A stretch of 64,000 nt of DNA from contig CAVQCN010000001.1 in NCBI GenBank assembly GCA_963711035.1, positions 682,001-746,000 on the forward strand, in the 5' to 3' direction. The position numbers and the translations under genes are program-made. The notes beneath the pieces are model-generated. The model saw nothing but the letters and a program-made list of their open reading frames with translations, was not told where the DNA came from and searched no databases. How positions within the stretch are numbered: the first letter of the stretch is position 1; every line of letters starts with the position of its first letter. Below are positions 43,200 to 52,204 of this stretch, piece by piece. This stretch comes from WHTK01 sp963711035. Lineage in GTDB: Bacteria; Chloroflexota; Dehalococcoidia; DSTF01; WHTK01.

Positions 43200-43307
43200 G
43201 CTTCTACTCCATCTCCTCGATGCGACGCTGTGGACGGGTCACGGCGGATCGTAGCTTTAACGGGTGTCAGATGACAACGCCATCTGAACAGCGCCGATTC
43301 TAGCCCG

Positions 43308-43369
43308 ACCTCACCCCTCGGTCCCCTCTCCGTCCACGGAGAGGGGATGGCGGCAGCCAGGGGTGAGGT
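43308..43369. repeat. Palindromic intergenic repeat, copy B
   Basis: Outer arms ACCTCACCCCT / AGGGGTGAGGT (11 bp, perfect) enclose an inner hairpin CCCCTCTCCG-tcca-CGGAGAGGGG. It is close to the reverse complement of copy C at 46397 (spacers CGGT and ATGGCG in opposite order). It lies between the molybdenum hydroxylase start and the SnoaL gene. Confidence 0.85.
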
Positions 43370-43452
43370 CATTCAGCCTCCCGACGTGGCAGTGCACGCT
43401 GCAACCACGAGACAGACAACACCTTCTTCAAATACCCATCGCCGGTGACATG

Positions 43453-43854
43453 CTACTGGCTCTTCGGGAACTGCGTGCCCTGCCAGCCGGCGCAGAGCCA
43501 CTCGCTGCCCTGCTCGATCCAGACGCAGAGGAAGCGCGTGTTCAGCTCGACCTCCACGCCGGTATTGCGCACGATCTCCTGGTGGCCGCGGCCGGTGATC
43601 ACGGCGGTGCCGGGGAACAGGTCGACCGCGAGGTCGAAGACCTGCCAAACGCGATAGGTGCGGTCCTTCAGGCGAAAGATGTCGAGCCACTTCTCGCGCC
43701 CATCGGTTGCGGCCGAGGTGGCATGCGTGTAGGTGAAGCTGGGCGTGAGCATCTTGTCCAGCGCCTCGCCGTCACCCTTCATCGTGGCGTCGAGCCAGCG
43801 GTTGAGCGCGGCGAGTACCGCCTCGGTCTTTGTTGCAGTCGTGTCGCTCGTCAT
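43453..43854 (-). CDS. SnoaL-like (NTF2 superfamily) protein
   Basis: 133 residues. KTEAVLAALNRWLDATMKGDGEALDKMLTPSFTYTHATS is the NTF2-like N-terminal helix and strand. YRVWQVFDLAVDLFPGTAVITGRGHQEI and LNTRFLCVWIEQGSEWLCAGWQGTQFP are the following strands. Members are small ligand-binding proteins, isomerases or cyclases. RBS GGGAGG before the ATG. It lies 16 bases after the stop of the amidohydrolase on the same strand, so the two are probably one operon. Confidence 0.85.
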   Translation of the reverse strand: MTSDTTATKTEAVLAALNRWLDATMKGDGEALDKMLTPSFTYTHATSAATDGREKWLDIFRLKDRTYRVWQVFDLAVDLFPGTAVITGRGHQEIVRNTGVEVELNTRFLCVWIEQGSEWLCAGWQGTQFPKSQ

Positions 43855-43870
43855 GATGACCTCCCGGTCG

Positions 43871-44732
43871 TCAGGCCTTCTCGGGCCAGTTCAGCGCTTC
43901 AGCAGCGGACCGGCCGAGGATCCAGTCTTTGTCGTCGGCGGACAGAAACGGCAGGCCTTCCTGCCACAGGCGCAGGCACTCGGCGTAGGTGTTCCTGGTG
44001 AGCTGGGTGATGTCCGCCTCCCAGAGCAGCCGGCGGGGCCCGAAGGCGTCGTACAAGCGCCGCAGATACGGGTGGACGTCCTCGAACGGGAACGATTGCT
44101 TCGAGCGGTTGGGGCCGTTGCCGACCTTCACGCGCACGCCCGGGTGGCGGGCAAGCGCGATCATATCGTCGAGGGCGCCGAAGGCCTGCGCGACCGTGTC
44201 GCCCTGCTGCACCGAGAGGTGGTCGATGATCAGCGTAAGGTTCGGGTGCCGCTGGGCTATGGGCCCCAGGCGCGAGACGAACTCCCGCGTCAGCACCATG
44301 AGCGGCACGCCGACGCGCTCGCAGGTCTCCCAGTACCACTCGACCTCCGGGTCCTCCAGGACGTCCTGGATCTGCTTCGTCGACGTGCTCCAGCGCCCGC
44401 TCATGCGGATGCCGAGCATATGCGGCGTCTCGAGCCAGTGCTCCAGCCGCTCGCGACTCTCCGGCGCGTACGGGTCGAGCCGCCCCATGACGCCGAAGCG
44501 CCCGGCGTACTTCTCGGCCGCCGCCAGCGCCGGGGCGTTGTTCTCGCCCGCCCACGCCGGCGGGACGATGACCGCCCGGTCGACGCCGATCGCCTCCATC
44601 GCACCGAGCATCATCTCTGGAGCTGAACTGATCGGCGTGCTTGGCCGGTGGTTTGGTCCTGCCCGGCTCGTCAGGCCAAGGCCGGTCCGGCGTATTCGGC
44701 TCGTAGATGTGCACCTGCGCATCGGTTATCAC
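43871..44732 (-). CDS. Amidohydrolase family protein (TIM barrel), frameshifted near the N-terminus
   Basis: GTG 44732 (RBS GGAGGGG) opens VITDAQVHIYEPNTPDRPWPDE with the metal-binding Q-V-H of the family. After KPPAKHADQFS the frame must lose one base (about 44617-44623) to continue PEMMLGAMEAIGVDRAVIVPPAWAGENNAP. Then come GRFGVMGRLDPYAPESRERL, LIIDHLS, RVKVGNGP and LLWEADIT with the catalytic Asp, as in 4-oxalomesaconate hydratase/PDC-lactonase relatives. A joined product of about 286 residues is expected. It heads an operon with the SnoaL gene; a role in ring-product hydrolysis is inference. Confidence 0.82.
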
Positions 44733-44832
44733 TATGCGTCCCCTCCACTGCAGTGTGAGCATACGCGCCGTAGCAAGTGGTTGAACCAGCGTCATCGCCA
44801 TGATGACAGGAGACTCACGAAATCTATGCAAC

Positions 44833-44861
44833 TTGTCCCGCCAGGGCAGGCGCTGTGTAAT
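44833..44861 (+). promoter_or_regulatory. Promoter of the MFS exporter at 44956
   Basis: TTGTCC (44833-44838), 17-base spacer, TGTAAT (44856-44861). It predicts a start near 44868 and a leader of about 88 bases. Confidence 0.55.
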
Positions 44862-44955
44862 AGAAAGTGCCCACCAGGACCCTTGTCTCTGTCCCGGTAC
44901 GCGCCTGAGCACATCGCAAGCGCGTTGGCGGCCTAAACATTGGAAGGCATGACGT

Positions 44956-46335
44956 TTGCGTAAACTGGGCAAAAGCCCTGCCGATGACGACGCCTGGAGC
45001 AAGCCGGTCGCGGTGCTGGACGCGCGCCCCGAACTGAGCGTCGTCGCAACTGAGACGGCGCCACGCAAGCGCTCAATCTTCCAGTCCATCGCCGGCCTCA
45101 GGACCTTCGAGTCGCTGCACGACTACGGCTTCCGCTGGTTCTACTGGGCCCTGCTCAGCCAGATGGCCTCGATGAACATGCAGATGCTCGTCCGGGGCTA
45201 CCTGGCATACAAGCTGACGAATTCCTACGGCGCCCTCGGTTTCGTCTCGCTGGCAAACGCCATCCCGGGACTCGCCTTCTCGCTGCCCGGCGGCGTGCTC
45301 GCCGACCGTGTGCCGCAGAAGAAATACGTGGTGCAGGCGGGCCAGCTGCTCAGCGCCGCCAACGCAGGGTTCGTCGCATTCCTGCTCTTCACCCATGCGC
45401 TCACCTTCCACATCCTGATCGGCACCGCCTTCGCCCAGGGCATGATCCAGGCCCTGATGATGCCGGCTCGCCAGGCGATGCTGCGCGAGGTCGCGGGCCG
45501 CAAGATGCTCATGAACGCGGTGGCGCTGAGCTCCGCCGGCATGAACAGCATGCGCCTGCTGGCGCCGGCCCTCGGCGGCGTCCTGATCGCCATCTTCGGC
45601 TCCGACATGGTCTACACGTTGATGACGCTCTGCTACCTTGCCGCAGCCGCCTTCCTGCTCAAGGTGCCGCAGACCACACCCGACATGCTCGACCACCGCG
45701 AGGACGAGGACGAATACGCCTTTGAGCACGGTCACAGCAGACGCGACGGCAGCATCCGCGACGGCTTCAAGTACGTCTTGAACAACCAGACCCTGCGCGG
45801 CGTCCTCACTGTCAATCTGATCTTCATCCTGTTGTCGATGCCCTACCTGCAGCTGCTGCCCGGATACGTGGCCAGCGTCATGCATGAGGGCCCTGACAAG
45901 CTGGGCTTCCTGCTTAGCGTCACCGGCGTTGGCTCGCTAATCGGAGCTCTGGCCGTGGCATCGATGCCGAACCGCAAGCGCGGTCTGCTCTTCCTCATCT
46001 CGACGCTAATCCAGGGCATTGCGCTGATCTTCTTCTCGGCTTCGAGCTGGTTCCTCGTTGCGATCCCGATCATGGTCGTGCTCGGCTTCGGCCAGGCCGG
46101 CCGCCAGTCGTTCAGCAACGTACTGGTTCAGGAGTACACCGAGGACGATTACCGCGGCCGCGTCATGAGCATCTATATGCTGCAGTTCGCGCTGATGTCA
46201 TTCAGCACCTTCCTGGTCGGCATCATCTCGTCTTTCATAGGAGCCCAGGAAGCATTGGGCGGCGTGGCCATTCTGCTCGTGATCTACTGCTGCTACGAGC
46301 TCGTCTTCGACAAGCGCCTGCGCCACCTCGACTGA
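44956..46335 (+). CDS. MFS transporter (EntS/MFS_3-like exporter)
   Basis: 459 residues. An about 60-residue cytoplasmic head precedes 12 helices. Seen: FYWALLSQMASMNMQMLVRGYLAYKLTNSYGALGFVSLANAIPGLAFSLPGGVLADRVPQKK, the MFS_3 pattern with GG-x-LADR. Later QALMMPARQAMLREV and GFGQAGRQSFSNVLVQEYTEDDYRGRVMSIYML follow. The relatives include enterobactin and macrolide exporters; the substrate here is unknown. Start TTG 44956 is supported by GGAAGG eight bases upstream. Confidence 0.9.
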   Translation: MRKLGKSPADDDAWSKPVAVLDARPELSVVATETAPRKRSIFQSIAGLRTFESLHDYGFRWFYWALLSQMASMNMQMLVRGYLAYKLTNSYGALGFVSLANAIPGLAFSLPGGVLADRVPQKKYVVQAGQLLSAANAGFVAFLLFTHALTFHILIGTAFAQGMIQALMMPARQAMLREVAGRKMLMNAVALSSAGMNSMRLLAPALGGVLIAIFGSDMVYTLMTLCYLAAAAFLLKVPQTTPDMLDHREDEDEYAFEHGHSRRDGSIRDGFKYVLNNQTLRGVLTVNLIFILLSMPYLQLLPGYVASVMHEGPDKLGFLLSVTGVGSLIGALAVASMPNRKRGLLFLISTLIQGIALIFFSASSWFLVAIPIMVVLGFGQAGRQSFSNVLVQEYTEDDYRGRVMSIYMLQFALMSFSTFLVGIISSFIGAQEALGGVAILLVIYCCYELVFDKRLRHLD

Positions 46336-46396
46336 CGGCTGGTCTCGCCGATGCGGCATTGAACGCGGCCGTGGTGGGAGCGTCGGGATAGCCCCA

Positions 46397-46454
46397 ACCT
46401 CACCCCTGGCGCCATCCCCTCTCCGTGGACGGAGAGGGGACCGAGGGGTGAGGT
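46397..46454. repeat. Palindromic intergenic repeat, copy C
   Basis: Outer arms ACCTCACCCCT / AGGGGTGAGGT, inner hairpin CCCCTCTCCG-tgga-CGGAGAGGGG. It is in the opposite orientation to copy B. It sits between two convergent genes (MFS and M20), where it could also act as a bidirectional terminator. Confidence 0.85.
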
Positions 46455-46481
46455 CGCAACCGCTACATCAACAAAGAGCCT

Positions 46482-47888
46482 TCAGCGCTGTGCATGCTCG
46501 GCGATGACGCGGGCCACGCTGGCCGTGAGCTTGCGGGCCATCGGCAGGTGGAGGAACTCGTTCGGTCCATGCGGGCTCGCCTCGGGGCCCAGCACGCCCG
46601 TGACGAAGAACTGCGCCTGCGGGTATTTCTCGCCCAGCATCGCCATGAAGGGGATGGAGCCGCCTTCGCCCATGAAGGCAGCATCGCGGCCGTAGAAGGC
46701 GAGCGAGGCGCCGTTCAGCGCGTCGAGCAGCCAGGGCTGCGTGGCGGGTGCGTCCCAGCCCCAGGCGAGATGATCCGGCTCGAAGCGCACGCGGGCGCCG
46801 TAGGGCGGGTCTCGCTCCAGGACCTGCTTCAGCGTTGCCGCGATCGGTTCCGGGTCGCAGTGCGGTGGGATACGCAGCGAGAGCTTCACGGCGGTGACGG
46901 GGCGCAGCACGTTGCCGGCGCTCGCCAGCGGCGGCAGACCATCGGCGCCCGTGACCGAGAGCGCCGGCCGCCAGGTGCGGTTGAGCAGCAACTCCCTGAC
47001 GTCGCGCGTCACGGGCTGGACATCCGGCAAGAGCGGCAGATCGTCGATCACCGCATCGCCGAGGATCGACGCAACCTGCGCCGCTTGCTCCAGGCGCTCC
47101 GGTGGGATCTCGACCTGACAACCGGGCACCAGCAGACGCCCCGTGTTCGGGTCTTCGATGCGGTCGAGCAGCTGCCGCAACACGCGAAAGGTGGACGCCA
47201 CGACGCCGGAGCCGAAACCGGAGTGGATGCCCTGGCTGAGCAGCTCCACCGATAGGTCCCCGCCGACGATGCCACGTAGGGAGGTTGTAGCCCAGAGCTG
47301 GTCGTAGTTCCCGGCGCCGGAGTCGAGGCAAACGATGAGGCTGGGCGTGCCTATGCGGCCCGCCAGCGCCTCGAGATAGAACGGCAGGTCTGGGCTGCCG
47401 CTCTCCTCGCAGCCTTCTATAAGTAAAAGGCAGCGGGCGTGCTTCGTCCCCTGCTCCTGCAGCGCCTCGATCGCCGTGAGCGCGGCGAAGACCGCGTAAC
47501 CGTCGTCGGCGCTGCCGCGGCCGTAGAGCCGGTCACCCTCGACGACGGGCTGCCACGGCCCCAGTCCCTCCCGCCAGCCAGTAAACTCCGGCTGCTTGTC
47601 GAAGTGGCCGTAGAGCAGGATCGTGTCGTCCACGTCGCCTGGGACATCGATGCAGATGAGAGGTGTGCGTCCCGGCAGGCGCTCGACCGACAGAGAGGCG
47701 CCCGATATCGCCTGGTCATTGCACCACTGCACCAGCAGCTGCAGAGCGCGCTCCATGTGGCCGGCGGCCTGCCAGTCCGGGTCGTAGGCCGGCGACTTGT
47801 TGGGGATTGTCACGTACTCGGACAGGACCGGCAGCACCGAGCGCTGCCAGCTCCCATCGACGAACTGCTGCGTCCTCACATCATCCAC
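46482..47888 (-). CDS. M20 family metallopeptidase (dipeptidase-like)
   Basis: 468 residues, dizinc peptidase. LLYGHFDKQPEF holds the first His and Asp. GRGSADDGYAVFAALTAIEAL carries the bridging Asp. LIEGCEESGSPDL carries the catalytic and metal Glu, VCLDSGAGN the next Asp, and GPNEFLHLPMARK the last His. A lid domain lies between about 200 and 360. Members hydrolyse dipeptides or N-acyl amino acids; with HFDKQP it is closest to cytosolic non-specific dipeptidases. Start GTG 47888 with GGAGG. It is monocistronic. Confidence 0.92.
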   Translation of the reverse strand: MDDVRTQQFVDGSWQRSVLPVLSEYVTIPNKSPAYDPDWQAAGHMERALQLLVQWCNDQAISGASLSVERLPGRTPLICIDVPGDVDDTILLYGHFDKQPEFTGWREGLGPWQPVVEGDRLYGRGSADDGYAVFAALTAIEALQEQGTKHARCLLLIEGCEESGSPDLPFYLEALAGRIGTPSLIVCLDSGAGNYDQLWATTSLRGIVGGDLSVELLSQGIHSGFGSGVVASTFRVLRQLLDRIEDPNTGRLLVPGCQVEIPPERLEQAAQVASILGDAVIDDLPLLPDVQPVTRDVRELLLNRTWRPALSVTGADGLPPLASAGNVLRPVTAVKLSLRIPPHCDPEPIAATLKQVLERDPPYGARVRFEPDHLAWGWDAPATQPWLLDALNGASLAFYGRDAAFMGEGGSIPFMAMLGEKYPQAQFFVTGVLGPEASPHGPNEFLHLPMARKLTASVARVIAEHAQR

Positions 47889-48063
47889 GGGGCTTCCTCC
47901 TGACTCCGAGTCTATCGAAAGGCGACAGCTGGGTCAGCCAACGCCCGCCAGCCGATCGACGGCGCGGTTCATGCTCCAGACAAGAGATCGCATTTCTTGC
48001 AAAGAATTCTCCCACGCTACTGTTCAGAACCGTGCATCGGTGGTCGATAGCTAGGCCGAGCGT

Positions 48064-48138
48064 CTCTTCAGGTCCGTCACGCCTGGAGAGAAAGTCAGAA
48101 GTCCGTCACCTTCTGATCGAGTGTCGCGTGAGCGCGAC
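48064..48138 (+). promoter_or_regulatory. Leader with three hairpins, two sharing the same loop
   Basis: Hairpin 1: CTCTTCAGG / CCTGGAGAG (48064-48090). Hairpin 2: TCAGAAG / CTTCTGA (48095-48116). The stems differ but both loops read TCCGTCAC. Hairpin 3: GTCGCG-tgag-CGCGAC (48123-48138). They end 20 bases before the TTG start of the surface protein. Conserved loops on different stems suggest a binding site for a protein or small RNA. Confidence 0.55.
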
Positions 48139-48158
48139 TAGACGAAGGAAAACTGGAT

Positions 48159-49407
48159 TTGGCGAGGAAGCAATTCCTGGCCCTGGTGTTAGCTCTCGGC
48201 ACGCTCGCTGCCCAGGCAATGCTGCCCGGCATCGTGAGCGCCGATGGCGGCGGCCTGCTCGGCGGCGTTGGTGACACCCTGTCTGGTGTCACCTCCGGCG
48301 TCACGCAACCCGCAGGCCCCACCGTCGACAACGTGACGACTCCCACCGCCACCCAGCAGACCCTGACGACCACGCTCGACGATACGGTGAATCGAGGTCA
48401 CGCAGCCCGTGCCGACCGACACCACGTCGCCGACGCCGGTCACCCAGACCGTCGCCGACACGACACAGCCCGTCACGGACGCCATCGCGCCGGTCACACA
48501 AACCGTCGGTGACACGATCCAGCCCGTGACCGACACCGTCGCCCCGGTTATCCAGACCGTTGGCGACACAATTCAGCCTGTCACGGACACGGTCGCCCCG
48601 GTCACTCAGACCGTTGGCGACGCGATTCAGCCGGTGACTGACGCCATCGCGCCTGTTACCCAACCTGTTACCGACACAGTGGCTCCGATCGTTGAGACGC
48701 TGCAGCCTGTGACCGACACCCTCGACCCCGTGTTGGGGCCCGTGGATGACACACTCCAGCCCATCCTTCAGCCGGTGACCGACGTGGCCCAGCCCGTACT
48801 CGATCCGGTTACGGACACCATCGACCCAATCGTGGAGCCGATTACGAACCCCGTCGTGCCGGTGATCGACTCCCCGATCGACCCTACGACGCCGCCGGCG
48901 TCTGACGCTGGCCTGCCGGTCACCAACGGCGCCCGGAGCAGCCAAAGCGCAACTCCCGGCACCGTCGCCGGTAACGCGGCCACCGGCTCGACGGCTCCGA
49001 CTTCACTGCGTGGCTTCACAACAGCCATCTCCCGGCCGGCTAGCGCAGGTCTGCCGCCATCCTTCAACGCGAAGGACCTTACGGGAGTCCCAGCCCTGAC
49101 GACACTCGCCGTCGACGGTCTCTTGGCGCCCACCAGCAGCGTCCTGATAGCTGCGGGTCCAGCCTCGTTCTCGAGCGGACAACCGCCGCGCGCGCCCATC
49201 GACGGCGCATCAGGTGCGGCGCCAGCTACCACGGCAGGGAGCACCTCTTCCAGCAGCAGCGGCAGCAACTCACGCTTCGATTGGCCTGCTGCCAGCCTGC
49301 CCATGGGTCTGGCCGGCCTGCTCGCCTTCGGAGCGCTCATCCTCCTCACCGTCACCGAGGCATCGCCTCGTACCTGGCAGTTCCGTCCTTCCACTCCACC
49401 TGCCTAA
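48159..49407 (+). CDS. Repeat-rich membrane-anchored surface protein 1, frameshifted
   Basis: Start TTG 48159 (AAGGAAAA upstream). The signal peptide is MARKQFLALVLALGTLAAQAMLPGIVSADG. The frame shifts once near 48391-48396 (one extra base), after LTTTLDDTVN. The second frame then gives VTQPVPTDTTSPTPVTQTV and about eleven degenerate repeats of the type QPVTDTVAPVTQTVGDTI over 48415-48880. A Ser/Ala/Thr-rich region follows, then a C-terminal helix LPMGLAGLLAFGALILLTV with a short basic tail. No LPxTG motif. The intact protein is about 415 residues, extended and membrane-anchored outside the cell. I do not recognise a family; it is probably structural. Confidence 0.75.
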
Positions 49408-49518
49408 AGCTTTCCTCCACCGCTGAACGCACTGTCAACGCGTCTCAGCGGTAGGTCTCTGTCCGTACGCGCCTCCAGGCGTGCGGCCGAGACCTCTGAC
49501 CACGGAAATCCGTAGTCA

Positions 49519-49538
49519 TGCCCCGAACGATCGGGGCA
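49519..49538 (+). promoter_or_regulatory. Hairpin just upstream of surface protein 2
   Basis: Perfect 8-bp stem TGCCCCGA-acga-TCGGGGCA, ending a few bases before AAGGAGG. Farther upstream, ACCGCTGA/TCAGCGGT (49423-49451) and AGGTCTC/GAGACCT (49453-49495) form further paired arms. No T run follows, so a terminator is less likely than a leader or processing structure. Confidence 0.55.
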
Positions 49539-49552
49539 CAAGGAGGAACGCT

Positions 49553-51573
49553 TTGAGACTGAAACTCACTGCGCCACTGATGGGAGTAATCCTCGCCTTC
49601 GGCCTCGTCCTGGGAGGAGCGGCACTCCTGCCCGGCTCCGCCAGCGCCGACGGTCTGACCGTGGACGTACCCCAGGTAAGTGGCGTAACCGACGGAGGCC
49701 TGGTCAGCGACCTGGCTCCCACAATCGATGTCTCCGGCCTCGGTACTGACGTGACGGCCAGCACCGACGGCAGCGTGACGCTCGACGTCGCGCCCACCAA
49801 CACCACTACTCAGGCTGGCGGCACCAGCGACATCTCCGTCGACCTTGGTTCCACCAACGCTTCTACCCCCGATGTCTCCGGCGACGTGACGGTCGCCTCT
49901 GACACCACCGGGACTACTTCGGCTGACGCGACCATCAACCTCGCGCCCGCCGACACCTCCACGCAGGCTGGCACCTCTGGCGACGTCTCCGTCGACCTTG
50001 GTTCCACCAGCGCTTCTACCCCCGATGTCTCCGGCGACGTGACGGTCGCCTCTGACACCACCGGGACTACTTCGGCTGACGCAACCATCAACCTCGCGCC
50101 CGTCGACACCACCGCGCAGACCGGCACCAACGGCGACGTCTCCGTCGACCTCGGTTCCACCAGCGCCTCTACCCCCGACGTCTCCGGCGACGTGACGGTC
50201 GCCTCTGACACCACCGGGACGAGCACAACCGCCGACGGCAACATCTCGGTCGACACGTCGTCCGCGCTGCCGGCGGTTCAGGATCTCACCAGTGGCCTCT
50301 CCCTGACCGGCGGCACGACGGATGTCGGCGGTTCAGCAGGCGCCACGACAGGTACGAGCGACCTGCTCGGCAGCCTGAGCAGCGACACTGGCCTCTTGCA
50401 GGGCGTCGTCGACACGGCCACGAGTGCGGTCGACCCCGTTCTCTCGCCGTACGTGGCGTCCTGCACCGGTGTGCAGGGCACGGGCGTTTCGGTCGACCTG
50501 GGCGATCAGTGCGGCGGCGGCAACGGTATCCTGGACCCGGCGACCAACACCGCGGAATCCCTGACGGGCTCCCTGGTCCAGACCTGCACCACGGCCGTCG
50601 ACGTCAGCACTGAACTTGGCGCCGACTGCAACGGCTCCGGCGACCCGACGAGCGCGGGCCTGCTCAACACCGCCACTGGCCTGCTCGGCACCGGCGGTAC
50701 CGGCGACCTGCTCAACACGGCCACCGGCCTGCTCGGCACCGGCGGTACCGGCGACCTGCTCAACACCGCCACCGGCCTCCTCGGCACCGGCGGTACCCAC
50801 CGCCACCGGCCTCCGGCCTGCTCGGCACCGGCGGTACCGGCGACCTGCTCAACACGCCACGGCCTGCTCGGCACCGGCGGTACCGGCGACCTGCTCAACA
50901 CGGCAGATCTGGGAAGCATCCTTTCGCCTGTAAGCGGCTCGACCAGTAGCCTCGACCCTGGTGCCCTGCTCGCGCCCCTCACGAACGACCTCGGAGGCAT
51001 CGACATCAACAGCCTCCTCCCGTCGCTCGGAGGTGACCTGGGCGGCATCATCGGCGGTGGCGGCTCGGCCGGCGGCGGTGCAGGCGGAAACGTCGGCACC
51101 GGCGGCGGCGCAGCAGGCGGAAACGCCGGTGGTAGCGCCGGCGGCAACGTCGACACTGGCGGCAACACGGCCTGCCCGCCAAACTGCGGCCCCGTCTGCC
51201 CGCCGATCTGTGGGTCGATCTGCCCGCCGGTCTGTGGCGGATCAACCTGTCCGCCGACCTGTGACGGCTCGATCTGCCCGCCGTTCTGCGGCCTCGTCGG
51301 CACGACTTCGACGGCGACTGACGCTGGCGCTGCAACCACGGCCTACGTCCCGACGACGTACACCGTCACACCTGCCAGCTTCACCTCCCCGCTGCCTCCC
51401 GCGGCTCCGGTGGAGCTACAGGGACTCTGAACGGCCTTACGGCACCCTTAGCCGGTGATGGCGGCCTGGTGAGCGCTGTAACGAACGGCAGCAGCGTCCC
51501 CAGCCTGGTAATCCCGGCCGCGCTGCTGCTGGGGCTGAGCCTGATCGGCGCAGCCTCACAGCGCACCAACTAA
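49553..51573 (+). CDS. Repeat-rich membrane-anchored surface protein 2 with CPPxC repeats, frameshifted
   Basis: Start TTG 49553 (RBS AAGGAGG). The signal is LRLKLTAPLMGVILAFGLVLGGAALLPGSASA. Regions in order: three 51-residue repeats (DVSVDLGSTSASTPDVSGDV...), a Cys-containing globular part, 16-residue repeats TGLLGTGGTGDLLNTA, a Gly-rich stretch, and five CPPxC units (51174-51290). The frame stops at TGA 51428-51430. Adding one G to GGG 51421-51423 opens 47 further codons: NGLTAPLAGDGG, then helix SLVIPAALLLGLSLIGAA and tail SQRTN. The true protein is therefore about 670 residues with a C-terminal anchor like its neighbour. No family recognised. Confidence 0.78.
49776..50225 (+). repeat. 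153-bp tandem repeat inside surface protein 2
   Basis: Unit starts TCTCCGTCGACCT at 49833, 49986 and 50139 (exact 153-bp spacing, 51 codons). A diverged half-unit lies before it from about 49776, and the third unit is partial. Copies 1 and 2 are nearly identical in DNA, which points to recent duplication. Confidence 0.85.
50660..50905 (+). repeat. 48-bp tandem repeat inside surface protein 2
   Basis: CTGCTCAACA recurs at 50660, 50708, 50756, 50845 and 50891. Spacings are 48, 48, 89 and 46, so two units have lost 7 and 2 bases. The losses sum to 9, and the reading frame is restored after about 22 out-of-frame codons (HRHRPPACSAPAVPATCSTR). Confidence 0.85.
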
Positions 51574-51582
51574 CGATGTACC

Positions 51583-51620
51583 CCGGGAGGTGGCGCATCG
51601 AACGACGCGTCACCTCCCGG
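51583..51620 (+). promoter_or_regulatory. Hairpin upstream of the small zinc-ribbon gene
   Basis: CCGGGAGGTG / CACCTCCCGG, 10-bp perfect stem with an 18-base loop, 20 bases before ATG 51641. It could terminate surface-protein transcription or stabilise the downstream message. No T run. Confidence 0.55.
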
Positions 51621-51640
51621 TCGACGAAAGGGATCAACAA

Positions 51641-51817
51641 ATGACGTTCTCATGGAAGCATTCCCACGTGCAGTCGCTCACTATGCTGACCCGGCATGTG
51701 GAGCACCAGTCCCGCTTCGGCATCAAGAGCCTCTGCGGCAAGTGCGGCGTCACCCTGCCGTACCCGGCCCCTATCGTCGGTGCGCGGTGTTTCCGCTGCC
51801 TGCAGACCGCCGACTGA
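51641..51817 (+). CDS. Small zinc-ribbon protein, duplicated module gene 1a
   Basis: 58 residues (RBS AAAGGG). The N-terminal part MTFSWKHSHVQSLTMLTRHVEHQSRFGIKSL matches the 38-residue protein at 52205 (S-x-WK, LTR, R at the same spacing). The C-terminal part adds CGKCGVTLPYPAPIVGARCFRCLQTAD, a two-CxxC zinc ribbon that the 52205 copy lacks. It lies 2 bases before the next gene. Function unknown; with its neighbours it forms a repeated two-gene unit. Confidence 0.7.
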   Translation: MTFSWKHSHVQSLTMLTRHVEHQSRFGIKSLCGKCGVTLPYPAPIVGARCFRCLQTAD

Positions 51818-51819
51818 CG

Positions 51820-52137
51820 ATGAGCGCGGAAGAGCAGACGAGCTGGATCGGAGACGCGGTCGCCTGGTGCGATCGCGCACTCCGCTCGTTCCTGGAACTG
51901 CCCGAACGCCGCCTGTGGCAACACCACCTGGTTCTCGTGAACCAGACGATCGGTCCGCTGCCGGGCTCTGTTTCGGCCTCGCACGCGTTCATGCAACGCA
52001 GGCAAGGGTTCCTGGAGCACCTGAAAGCGAGCTCGCTGACCGCTCATGGCACCGAACCCCAGCGAAAGCAGTCCGCCGGGTCTGCACGGCGACAGCGGAA
52101 TCGGCGGCACGGACGCCGCGCTCGCAGGGCCAACTAG
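51820..52137 (+). CDS. Small helical protein, duplicated module gene 1b
   Basis: 105 residues. MSAEEQTSWIGDAVAWCDRALRSFLELPERRLWQHHL is followed by VNQTIGPLPGSVSASHAFMQRRQGFLEHL and an Arg-rich tail. The central N-x-x-I-x-GPLP-x-S...F...FL-x-x-L stretch aligns with the protein at 52414 (VNELIEKRGPLPDSIRPAKEFVSQTREMLLNL). It starts two bases after gene 1a, so the two are coupled. No known family. Confidence 0.6.
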   Translation: MSAEEQTSWIGDAVAWCDRALRSFLELPERRLWQHHLVLVNQTIGPLPGSVSASHAFMQRRQGFLEHLKASSLTAHGTEPQRKQSAGSARRQRNRRHGRRARRAN

Positions 52138-52146
52138 TATTCGATT

Positions 52147-52183
52147 CGGAGGATGGGGGTCCCCGGGGGATCCCCATCCTCCG
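52147..52183 (+). promoter_or_regulatory. Strong hairpin between the two small-gene modules
   Basis: CGGAGGATGGGG / CCCCATCCTCCG, a perfect 12-bp stem with a further TCCCC/GGGGA pairing in the loop. It ends 21 bases before ATG 52205. No T run follows. Confidence 0.65.
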
Positions 52184-52204
52184 GACTACTGAAAGGACCG
52201 ACTA

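Noticed and set aside
40893..43274. A very long open frame on the plus strand opposite the molybdenum hydroxylase
   Set aside because: It is antisense to a clear conserved protein. Its translation is Arg/Val/Asp-rich without family features, as expected from GC-rich codon bias.
49423..49495. A known riboswitch in the leader of surface protein 2
   Set aside because: Paired arms are present but none of the conserved core words of c-di-GMP, c-di-AMP, cobalamin or SAM classes can be found.
50660..50905. Regular 48-bp spacing considered as a CRISPR array
   Set aside because: The units are contiguous with no unique spacers, are in a reading frame, and no cas genes are present.
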